From Desulfurococcales archaeon (lineage in GTDB: Archaea; Thermoproteota; Thermoprotei_A; Sulfolobales; NBVN01), in NCBI GenBank assembly GCA_027061705.1, contig JAMOVB010000151.1, forward strand, positions 1 to 5,690: a stretch of 5,690 nucleotides of DNA, given 5' to 3'. Made by a program: the position numbers and the translations under genes. The notes under the pieces were generated by a model. It saw only the letters and a program-made list of their open reading frames with translations. It ran no database searches and had not been told where the DNA came from. Of this stretch, positions 1 to 5,466 are shown one piece after another (the stretch's first letter is position 1; the number at the start of each line of letters is the position of its first letter).

Positions 1-1779
1 GTGAAGAGCGTTGCCATCAATGCAGGATTGAAGGTTGAGAGAGGTAAGCTGAGCCCCGCGAAGACAGCGGTTCTTGCCGCGATGCTCGCCTGGAGCGGGC
101 ACGGCAGAAGGCTGAACGTGTTTGAACGGAAGGTTAAGATTAACGTGTTTAAGGGAAGGTCTGGTAGTGCTGGAGGCTCCCGCTCAAGCAAGTACCAACG
201 CAACCTGAGGGCGGCCGTTGCTAGGGTTGTCAGGAAGATACGTGAGGAGCTTGAGCGCCGCGGTATCGATTATGACGTTATGATAAGGAGGAGTAAGGGA
301 GGTGTTGAGAGCGCGGTCTTCACAGTATACGCCTCGAGGGAGGAGCTCTTCGGCGTCGTTAGCAGGATGCGCGGGTACGATGTTGAGGTGAGGATAAAGC
401 CGGTAGTGAATAGGAAGTTCTTGAGCCTCGGTCGTGAGATCAGATCTGAGAAGCCCTACCTAATAGTAGGCTACGACCCCGGCATGCAGGTTGGTCTGGC
501 GGCGATAGACCTTAGCATGCGGCCGAGGCTAATCACCTCTGGCCGGGAGCTGGATAGGGGTGATGTGATAAACGCTTTAAGCTCGGTCGGCGTGCCTGTG
601 ATAATTGCCACGGATAAGAACCCGCCGCCGGAGATGGTTAGGAAGCTGGCGGCCGCGCTGGGCGTGCAGATGTACGTTCCTAGGAAGTCCCTATCTACTG
701 CTGAGAAGGAGCTTATAGTTAATGATTACTGCCGGAAATTCGGCGTTACCGTCAGAAACACGCATGAGCGTGACGCGTTATCCGCGGCGTTGAAAGCCTA
801 TAGAATTTATGAAGAGAAAATGAAGAAACTCCTAAGGAAAGTTAAGAGCATGGGTTTATCTATAAGGAACATCCAGCAATATCAAAGGAGAATACTGGCC
901 AATGAACCTTTGAGCACGATAATAGAGGACATAATTAATGACTACTTCCGTAAGCCCGGCCAGACAACGCATACTGTCCTCCAAAAGAGTACGGTAGTAT
1001 ACGAAAGGATGCTGGCCGAGAAGTACAGAGAGAGGGTAGAGAGTCTGAAGCGGTCTCTGGAGGAGGTCGTGGCGGAGAGGGACGCCCTTAAAGCAAAGCT
1101 TGAGAACACTATGCAAGAAGTTGAAAGGCTTAGGAAGGAGCTTGAGACTTTGAGAGACTCGCTCAGCTTGAAATTACTTAAGGAGAGGAAGGTCAGCGAG
1201 CTCGTAACTAGGCTTAAGAACGCTAGCGAGAGGATCTGCGAGCTCGAGCGGGAGGTAAGATCGCTCAAGGATACGTTAAGAAGTTCGGGTAAGGTTATTG
1301 AAAGGGTGTTTGCCGGCGAGCTCATGCTTATACCCAGGTTTGGGGTTAAGGTATTCTCAATGAAGGCAGTTAAAACACCTCTTTATGTGGAGGATAAGGC
1401 AACGTTGCTGAAGGCCTTAGGCAGCGCTGGAGAGGGGCTTCAAGAGAGAGGAATAGTTGTGCCCTCAGGACTGCTTACTAATGAGGAGGTAGAGAACATG
1501 GTAAGGAGGTTCAGAATCCCTATGGCCGTAGCTAGGGAGGTATGGCCCATTAGTGCATGCCTAGTAGCTGTTGACATGCATGTCCGTGAAATGATTGAGG
1601 ACTCCAGGAGGGTTATTGAGAGCATCCTCGCTGAGGAGAGGGAGAAACGAAGGCTCACCTACGATGACTTGATGAGGATTCTCAGCGACTACAGAAGGAG
1701 CCGTTCAGGTATCGACGAGAGGGTTAGTTCAGTAGCCTCGGCTGGGGCGCTAAACGCCAGAGATAGCCTTAAACACTAG
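1..1779 (+). CDS. DUF460/COG2433 RNase H-fold (RuvC/YqgF-like) nuclease-like protein, 5'-partial
   Basis: 592 codons are visible, and the gene probably starts before the window. From memory of archaeal DUF460 proteins, the first visible residues (AGLKVERGKLSPAKTA) match an internal segment, so roughly 100 N-terminal residues are missing and the GTG at base 1 is probably not the start. An RNase H-like core follows: GYDPG with D159 on the first strand, then IIATDKNPPP with D205, then THERDALSAALKAY with H255, E256 and D258. These are plausible catalytic acids of a RuvC/YqgF-type fold. Residues about 341-433 form a long charged coiled coil (Leu/Glu/Lys/Arg heptads). Residues about 434-565 are a C-terminal domain of unknown role. 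The family is described as a predicted nuclease, but I know of no established substrate. The stop lies inside the convergent permease gene (30-base overlap). The family call is firm; the nuclease activity is inferred. Confidence 0.85.
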   Translation: MKSVAINAGLKVERGKLSPAKTAVLAAMLAWSGHGRRLNVFERKVKINVFKGRSGSAGGSRSSKYQRNLRAAVARVVRKIREELERRGIDYDVMIRRSKGGVESAVFTVYASREELFGVVSRMRGYDVEVRIKPVVNRKFLSLGREIRSEKPYLIVGYDPGMQVGLAAIDLSMRPRLITSGRELDRGDVINALSSVGVPVIIATDKNPPPEMVRKLAAALGVQMYVPRKSLSTAEKELIVNDYCRKFGVTVRNTHERDALSAALKAYRIYEEKMKKLLRKVKSMGLSIRNIQQYQRRILANEPLSTIIEDIINDYFRKPGQTTHTVLQKSTVVYERMLAEKYRERVESLKRSLEEVVAERDALKAKLENTMQEVERLRKELETLRDSLSLKLLKERKVSELVTRLKNASERICELEREVRSLKDTLRSSGKVIERVFAGELMLIPRFGVKVFSMKAVKTPLYVEDKATLLKALGSAGEGLQERGIVVPSGLLTNEEVENMVRRFRIPMAVAREVWPISACLVAVDMHVREMIEDSRRVIESILAEEREKRRLTYDDLMRILSDYRRSRSGIDERVSSVASAGALNARDSLKH

Positions 1780-2667
1780 TAGAGATGTAACTATAGAGGC
1801 TACCATAGGCATGACCCAGCTCATCAGCACGTAAGTCATTACTCTGCGCCTACTTATTAACCTAAACCTCATTGCCAGGGCAGAGCCCAGTATTCCAGAG
1901 AATATCGATATCGACATGGGTAGGGGTATGGAAAACTGCGTTCCTATCTCCGTAAGAGTCAAGGTAGATATGTACGGCGCTATGGAACTTAAGTATCTTA
2001 GGCCGTAGAACTGCGTTCCAAGCCTGCTGACCCCTTTCTTACCTCCTAGAAGCGCCGCCCCTACCACTATGCCAGCAACTGCCGAGGCTATTGTCGGAAT
2101 GTTCCATGCGCCGCTAAATGCGACAACGAAGCCTAAGGTGTTGGCGCCGAGGGTGTAGGCTGTGAGCAATATTAGCGCAACGCTAGTTAACTTAAGCGTG
2201 TAGAGATTGCTTACAATACCTCTTCTTCTAGTGAGCGATGCTGTGAACACATACGTTATACATATTGACGAAGCGAACGTTACTAGCCAGTAGAGGAAGA
2301 CTGTCCAAACGCCAGCGGCCGAGCTTAGCCTCCCCTCTGATAAGAGATAGCCAACGTAGACCCCTAGAAACACCTGCGTTATTGAGGTGACGAAGCCGCC
2401 GGCAGTTAGGATTAGAAGTAACGCTATCCCTATCAACAGCAATACGGCATTGTAGGGCCAGTGCATGCTGTAAACCTTTCTAGAGAACTTCCACCCCTCA
2501 GCAAGAAGACCTGCTGTCAAGCCGGCTACTGCAAGTAGCGTTAGCACTTTACCACGCACGACGCGGGAGCTTGACGCCGGGCCTGCTATGACTCCCATGT
2601 TATTACTGACGGAAACCGCAACCGCTAAGAACGTTAAGACGAGTAACGGCAGCGATCCCGTAAGCAT
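1750..2667 (-). CDS. divergent PiT-family (PHO4) inorganic phosphate permease-like membrane protein
   Basis: 305 residues, almost entirely hydrophobic, with about 9-10 predicted membrane segments and no signal peptide. The two-fold inverted-repeat layout of PiT transporters can be traced. A SNNMGVIAGP segment (residues 21-30) and a GANTLGFVVAF segment (174-184) sit where the paired GANDVANA signatures belong. VTSITQVFLGVYVG (93-106) and PMSISIFSGILGSALA (250-265) resemble the paired PVSTTxAxxGxxxG motifs. In both signatures the usual Asp is replaced (by Asn23 and Thr177) and the second Asn is lost, so coupling ion or substrate may differ from Na+/phosphate. The protein is shorter than most PiT members. 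It starts with ATG, 22 bases after the stop of the DUF47 gene, so the two are probably cotranscribed. In many prokaryotes a DUF47/PhoU-like protein is encoded beside its PiT transporter, which supports the call. Its 3' end overlaps the DUF460 gene. Confidence 0.75.
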   Translation of the reverse strand: MLTGSLPLLVLTFLAVAVSVSNNMGVIAGPASSSRVVRGKVLTLLAVAGLTAGLLAEGWKFSRKVYSMHWPYNAVLLLIGIALLLILTAGGFVTSITQVFLGVYVGYLLSEGRLSSAAGVWTVFLYWLVTFASSICITYVFTASLTRRRGIVSNLYTLKLTSVALILLTAYTLGANTLGFVVAFSGAWNIPTIASAVAGIVVGAALLGGKKGVSRLGTQFYGLRYLSSIAPYISTLTLTEIGTQFSIPLPMSISIFSGILGSALAMRFRLISRRRVMTYVLMSWVMPMVASIVTSLLVFKAISGV

Positions 2668-2689
2668 AATTCCCGACCAGTGGGTGCGG

Positions 2690-3376
2690 TTAGTACCTCA
2701 TCGAGCTAATTATCCTTATAAGAAGGTGTGAAGCATCCTCACAGGCGTCGACGATAGTATCTAAACTTCTAATCATTTCAGAAAGGTGGTTGAACGTTAT
2801 GGCATCCACGTCCTTGCCAAGGCCGTATAGCATGTCTAGGGCGCTGTTCTTCATATCGTCAACTCTATCTTCATAAACATCTATAATATCATCAAGCTCT
2901 TGAAGCTTGTTGAAGTCCTTTAAAGCCACAGTGAACTCCTGCTTCAGAGTTTCTAATGCCTTAAGCGCCACAGCAACCATCTTAAGTATCTCCTTATAAA
3001 GGACTTTAACCTGATCGCTACCAGATATTCCGGCACGAAACGCCCTGCCGTACTCCATAGCTACGAAGTACGCTAGGTCTAGGATGTCATCCACGCGATC
3101 TATGAGGAACTCCATATCCCCAAGTAACGCAACCGGGATTGCGCCCTGCGTGACCATATCTGTCAGGCTAGTTGCTATCTTATCGCCCTGCTTTTCGAAG
3201 GTTATTACGTCAACTATGAGGGATGAGACCCTATGCCCGCTAACCCCTCCCTTAAGGAGCTCCTCTATAACCGCTAAGGACTTTATGGATAGGTCGACGT
3301 GCCTGCTAAGACCCTCAAATAATCTCTCCTCCCCGGACATTAGGAATTTCTTGAACACCTTTCTCAACGCCCGCAC
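2690..3376 (-). CDS. DUF47 (PhoU-like, TIGR00153-type) Pit accessory protein
   Basis: 228 residues, nearly all helical and soluble, matching the usual DUF47 length (about 210-230) and lacking membrane segments. Four acidic E/DxxxD motifs of the PhoU fold are visible: E61-D65 in EKQGD, D93-D97 in DRVDD, E169-D173 in EDRVD and D206-D210 in DTIVD. In PhoU proteins such motifs hold metal clusters, so all four being present argues for a functional metal-binding helical bundle. Proteins of this family are thought to modulate or assemble the neighbouring PiT permease at the cytoplasmic face. Here the gene is first in a two-gene operon with that permease (22-base gap). The start is a GTG directly preceded by a G-rich stretch (AGGGG). 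A TATA element about 30 bases upstream predicts a very short leader. An ATG at codon 13 is a less likely alternative start. Confidence 0.88.
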   Translation of the reverse strand: MRALRKVFKKFLMSGEERLFEGLSRHVDLSIKSLAVIEELLKGGVSGHRVSSLIVDVITFEKQGDKIATSLTDMVTQGAIPVALLGDMEFLIDRVDDILDLAYFVAMEYGRAFRAGISGSDQVKVLYKEILKMVAVALKALETLKQEFTVALKDFNKLQELDDIIDVYEDRVDDMKNSALDMLYGLGKDVDAITFNHLSEMIRSLDTIVDACEDASHLLIRIISSMRY

Positions 3377-3404
3377 CCCCTAGCGGTAAAGTATATTGTC
3401 TCCG

Positions 3405-3415
3405 TATTTAATAAA
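3405..3415. promoter_or_regulatory. shared bidirectional TATA element between the DUF47/PiT operon and the ASCH gene
   Basis: The sequence TATTTAATAAA reads as an archaeal TATA box in both directions (TTTATTAAATA on the minus strand). On the plus strand its centre is about 25 bases before the ASCH ATG, predicting a leaderless transcript. On the minus strand its centre is about 34 bases before the DUF47 GTG, predicting a leader of about 8 bases. No other A/T-rich element lies in this 57-base gap. Confidence 0.6.
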
Positions 3416-3417
3416 GA

Positions 3418-3432
3418 CGGTCGGGACGACCG
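3418..3432. promoter_or_regulatory. candidate operator dyad CGGTCG-GGA-CGACCG
   Basis: This is a perfect 6-base inverted repeat with a 3-base spacer. It lies exactly between the TATA element and the ATG of the ASCH gene, where a bound repressor would block RNA polymerase. If the gene is leaderless, the dyad is not transcribed with it, so it would act as DNA. No regulator is identified, and short dyads of this kind also occur by chance. Confidence 0.3.
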
Positions 3433-3433
3433 A

Positions 3434-3784
3434 ATGGCTAGGCGTAGGAGGCTACTGTTCAAGAAGGAGTATGGGGAAGGTATTCTGAAAGGCACTAAAA
3501 CCTCAACTATAAGACTCTCCAGTACGCTGAAGAAAGGAGATGAGGTTGAGATAGTTGCTGGCCGCGTTAAGTTAGGTGTGGCTAGAATAGAGGATGTTGA
3601 GGTAAAGAAGGTTAAGGAGTTAACCGACGAGGATGCGCATGCAGACGGGTTTAAGAGTAAGGAGGAGTTAATGCGTGCCCTTAAGAGAATCTATGGCAGA
3701 AAAATAAGCGAGGGAACCGAGGTTAAGTTAATTCGCTTCAAAATGCTTGGAAACTCAAGCAGTGAGGAGAGGGAGGAAAAATAG
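3434..3784 (+). CDS. ASCH-domain protein (COG2411 type), possible RNA or modified-nucleoside hydrolase
   Basis: 116 residues forming essentially one ASCH (PUA-like beta-barrel) domain. The N-terminal LFKKEYGEGILKGTKTSTIR segment and the LTDEDAHADGFKSKEEL segment are typical of archaeal ASCH proteins. The tail after about residue 105 is short, charged and probably disordered. Compared with my recollection of E. coli YqfB, an ASCH protein that hydrolyses N4-acetylcytidine, the three catalytic residues K21, T24 and E74 correspond to K22, T25 and E78 here. Local patterns match as well (GxKTxTIR and ELxxxLxxIY). An ac4C amidohydrolase or RNA-processing role is therefore possible but unproven; many ASCH proteins are simply RNA-binding. 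The ATG lies about 25 bases from a TATA centre, indicating a leaderless mRNA. The gene is monocistronic and diverges from the phosphate-uptake operon. Confidence 0.88.
   Translation: MARRRRLLFKKEYGEGILKGTKTSTIRLSSTLKKGDEVEIVAGRVKLGVARIEDVEVKKVKELTDEDAHADGFKSKEELMRALKRIYGRKISEGTEVKLIRFKMLGNSSSEEREEK
3777..3781 (-). terminator. possible T-run terminator for the Sm-like gene
   Basis: On the minus strand a run of five T lies 37 bases after the stop of the Sm-like gene, inside the 3' end of the convergent ASCH gene. Archaeal polymerases can stop at such U-tracts. The run is short, so support is weak. Confidence 0.22.
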
Positions 3785-3817
3785 GGGCTTATTGGCCGTA
3801 AGTATTTAGCGGCGGTC

Positions 3818-4231
3818 TTAGAGGAACCGTATCAGCGCTATGCTCGATTTAGGCACTATGATTCCCTTATCATCGCTTCTGAATCCAAGCTCATACTTCG
3901 TCACCTTCATGAGCTTACCGCTGAGTTCCTCACCAGTTACGAGCCTCACGCTAACATCTGAGCCGACCATTTCGGAATCTATCACAGTATCTCTGAGCTG
4001 CTCCCCGCTATAACCGTGTAGTTCCGTAGCCTCCGCCACGGCGTAGAGTATGGCGTGTCTGAAAATAACTACGGGCTTACCCTCTGAACGCACCCCTATC
4101 TCATACCTGGCGACCTCGTCTATCACACCCTTGACCGGCTCTTCAAGCCCCCTAACACGAAACGTTATCTCGCGGCCAACGAACCTAGCGTCTATTAGGT
4201 TCTCTCTAAGCGGCATACTGCATGACACCAT
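3818..4231 (-). CDS. tandem Sm/Hfq-like two-repeat protein (predicted RNA-binding)
   Basis: 137 residues with two related beta-rich repeats, about residues 14-65 and 85-136. Each opens with an acidic ID-x-x-x-VG segment and a VRL/FRV strand. Each then has an almost identical core, YEIGVRSEGKPVVIF (43-57) and YELGFRSDDKGIIV (113-126), and closes with FRHAI or PKSSI. The spacing and the closing RHAI resemble the Sm fold of Hfq, whose second motif is YKHAI. Internal duplication is seen directly; the Sm/Hfq assignment is inference from pattern. If correct, the protein could pack two Sm folds per chain, so three chains could build a six-fold ring. Two starts are possible: ATG at 4231, leaderless from a TATA at 4251-4258, or ATG at 4216 (codon 6) from a TATA-like stretch at 4238-4244. 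Both leave the repeats intact. The gene is monocistronic. Confidence 0.72.
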   Translation of the reverse strand: MVSCSMPLRENLIDARFVGREITFRVRGLEEPVKGVIDEVARYEIGVRSEGKPVVIFRHAILYAVAEATELHGYSGEQLRDTVIDSEMVGSDVSVRLVTGEELSGKLMKVTKYELGFRSDDKGIIVPKSSIALIRFL

Positions 4232-4237
4232 TTAAGG

Positions 4238-4244
4238 TATATAT
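4238..4244. promoter_or_regulatory. symmetric TATATAT element
   Basis: TATATAT can act in either direction. On the minus strand it could drive the shorter form of the Sm-like gene. On the plus strand it predicts a transcription start near 4267, just ahead of the candidate C/D-box RNA. Confidence 0.35.
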
Positions 4245-4250
4245 GACCGC

Positions 4251-4258
4251 TATTTTAA
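4251..4258 (-). promoter_or_regulatory. TATA box for the Sm-like gene
   Basis: On the minus strand the sequence reads TTAAAATA. Its centre is about 24 bases before the ATG at 4231, which predicts a leaderless transcript from that start. A second A/T element (4238-4244) lies about 25 bases before the ATG at codon 6, so the exact start remains open. Confidence 0.5.
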
Positions 4259-4280
4259 GTTGTTACTTGAGCGTAAACTA

Positions 4281-4334
4281 GTGATGAAAGGTTGAGGCAT
4301 GACCTAATGGGATGATTTGGCTGAGCTACTCTGA
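4281..4334 (+). ncRNA. candidate C/D-box guide sRNA with a guide complementary to the tRNA D-arm
   Basis: The plus strand has a perfect C box GTGATGA (4281-4287), a weak D' box ATGA (4299-4302), a one-mismatch C' box GGGATGA (4309-4315) and a perfect D box CTGA (4331-4334), in the right order and spacing for an archaeal sRNA. The 11 bases 4319-4329, ending one base before the D box, are complementary to GTAGCTCAGCC. That is a common archaeal tRNA sequence spanning positions 7-17. Under the N+5 rule the target would be G10 of the tRNA. The upstream guide (4288-4298) has no target I recognise. A TATA element at 4238-4244 could start this RNA. No clear terminal stem is seen, and the 3' end overlaps the stop of a minus-strand gene. 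The RNA is a candidate only. Confidence 0.35.
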
Positions 4335-5108
4335 AAACATGTCAAACCTCTCGACAAGCCTGAAGAGTAACTCCGGATGCCTAGCAGCGAGTTCATTAAC
4401 CATCTCCTCAAGCACTGAGGTGAAATGATCTTGAGGTTCCCCACCCCTCATCAGACAGTTAGGCACTTCTGTAGCCCGGCAGTAGATACCGCTCAGGTAA
4501 GCATAAGAGAGAACATCCGCCCTTAATACTGCTCTAAAGGCATGGATTACTCTGGTAAGGCCAGCCGCATTGCTTGAGCTTAAGAGTCTCAGCACTAGGT
4601 TAGAGTTAGTGAATACGCTATAAAGTACCATCAGAGACAAATCATTAAGTGTTAGTGGAGTTACTACAGCGTCTACCCTAAATCCAATATTGCTTACCGA
4701 CTTAATGGAGCTTCTTAAGTCCTCGACCACGGATAAGGGGTATGGGTTCCTCAAGTAGTTGCTATCGTAGCTAAGCATGCCGGCAAGTTCATGCTCTGAA
4801 GCAACCCTACCTACCGAGACCGTCATCTCGCTTGGGATTAAGGCTATGATAACGCTCTCATACCTCCTTTCAATGCCCTCAAGTAACTTAAGTAGCGTTA
4901 GCGACTCCATGTAAAGCGCCGGGTGCATGAACACGGCAACGGTTGCTCTCGGCGCGAGTTTCAGTCTGGAAAGCTCGCGCTTAACACGCTTCTGAATATA
5001 CCTAGCCAAGCATCTTACGCAGATCGCCTTACCTGAGTCGTGCTTGTAGTAGGATGCCCTAGCCCGACCGCAGAACTTGCACGACGCGTCTCCCTCCACG
5101 ATAATCAC
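4326..5108 (-). CDS. zinc-ribbon protein resembling a catalytically degenerate Ncs6/TtuA-type PP-loop protein
   Basis: 260 residues. An N-terminal zinc ribbon uses C10xxC13 and C30xxC33, with CGRARASYYKHDSGKAIC resembling the Ncs6/TtuA N-terminal finger, followed by a basic helix (YIQKRVKREL). Next comes an ATVAVF strand where the ATP-binding SGGKDS PP-loop should be, but the sequence there is MHPALYMES (61-69). The usual GHNLDDEAQ position reads TPLTLNDLS (150-158). The C-terminal part (LSYAYLSGIYCRATEVPNC, then HPELLFRLVERFD) follows the TtuA pattern YAYLKGIPY..ECPY and hPg..LL..fe, with ECPY changed to EVPN. The protein ends before the second zinc finger of that family. It is therefore probably a pseudoenzyme or binding protein. 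The GTG start overlaps the stop of the upstream gene as GTGA, implying translational coupling. The homology call rests on remote patterns. Confidence 0.7.
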   Translation of the reverse strand: MIIVEGDASCKFCGRARASYYKHDSGKAICVRCLARYIQKRVKRELSRLKLAPRATVAVFMHPALYMESLTLLKLLEGIERRYESVIIALIPSEMTVSVGRVASEHELAGMLSYDSNYLRNPYPLSVVEDLRSSIKSVSNIGFRVDAVVTPLTLNDLSLMVLYSVFTNSNLVLRLLSSSNAAGLTRVIHAFRAVLRADVLSYAYLSGIYCRATEVPNCLMRGGEPQDHFTSVLEEMVNELAARHPELLFRLVERFDMFSE

Positions 5109-5437
5109 AGCTCCAGATTGTCGAGTCTGTCTTCGCGGAGTACGGCACGGAGTTTGCTCTTAAACTCCTCCATGCATGCCTCATCCTCTATTCCCTGTGC
5201 CAACATTCCGAGGAGCTCCATTACGTAGGGGTTAAGGTAGTCGGGCCCTTCAATGATTTCCATCCTTAGCCTATCGAAATACTCCCAAACACTTGAGGGG
5301 TCTGCCGAGCCGTACCTACCTATATAGGCTCCGACACCGCTTAGCATTGCTATAAGTAGATTTGCTTCATCAATCTTACCTGAGTCGATGAGGTCCTCAT
5401 ATAACTTAATCACGGTTTCGACACTGGGTAGCTCCAA
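5105..5437 (-). CDS. small acidic alpha-helical protein of unknown function
   Basis: 110 residues, predicted almost wholly helical and acidic, with no cysteine cluster, membrane segment or signal peptide. I do not recognise the family. Repeating helix-length segments (VIKLYEDLIDSGKIDEANLL, then helices around 51-62, 66-80 and 84-103) suggest a helical bundle or TPR-like adaptor. The only in-frame start before an upstream stop is TTG at 5437; a GTG at codon 8 is an alternative. Translation ends inside the start of the PP-loop-like gene (4-base overlap), so the two proteins are probably made together and may interact. A TATA box about 35 bases upstream predicts a leader of about 9 bases. Confidence 0.75.
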   Translation of the reverse strand: MELPSVETVIKLYEDLIDSGKIDEANLLIAMLSGVGAYIGRYGSADPSSVWEYFDRLRMEIIEGPDYLNPYVMELLGMLAQGIEDEACMEEFKSKLRAVLREDRLDNLEL

Positions 5438-5444
5438 GGGGCAA

Positions 5445-5466
5445 CCCCGAAGTGGGGGTTTCGGGG
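5445..5466. promoter_or_regulatory. inverted repeat CCCCGAA-N8-TTCGGGG between divergent promoters
   Basis: This perfect 7-base dyad lies next to the predicted transcription start of the minus-strand operon and upstream of the thermosome promoter. An overlapping alternative dyad, AACCCC (5443-5448) with GGGGTT (5455-5460), shares bases with it. It could be an operator, or a hairpin in a short leader. The plus strand is also unusually G-rich (runs of four, five and six G). No binding protein is known. Confidence 0.35.

Noticed and set aside
856..1116. Minus-strand 86-codon frame
   Set aside because: It lies wholly inside the well-supported DUF460 gene, has no recognisable domain and has no upstream signals.
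942..1325. Minus-strand open frame of 127 codons rich in Ser and Leu
   Set aside because: It is the antisense of the coiled-coil region of the DUF460 gene; the Ser/Leu composition is what reverse-reading of Glu/Lys/Leu codons gives. No promoter or ribosome site was seen.
1440..1658. Minus-strand 72-codon frame
   Set aside because: It lies wholly inside the DUF460 gene on the opposite strand, with no domain and no upstream signals.
3084..3383. Plus-strand 99-codon frame opposite the DUF47 gene
   Set aside because: The DUF47 protein on the other strand has four conserved metal motifs; this frame has none and low-complexity Ser/Arg/Thr content.
4050..4235. Plus-strand 61-codon frame opposite the Sm-like gene
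   Set aside because: It is antisense to a clear two-repeat protein, with no conserved pattern of its own.
4321..4324. CTGA at 4321-4324 as the D box of the candidate sRNA
   Set aside because: It is only five bases after the C' box, too short for a guide; the CTGA at 4331-4334 gives a workable 15-base interval.
4319..4329. Complement of a tRNA D-arm taken as part of a tRNA gene or integration site
   Set aside because: Only 11 bases match; no acceptor, anticodon or T-arm sequence follows on either strand and no integrase is nearby. A guide sequence or chance fits better.
5040..5228. Plus-strand 62-codon frame
   Set aside because: It lies opposite the junction of two overlapping minus-strand genes; Ser/Arg-rich shadow.
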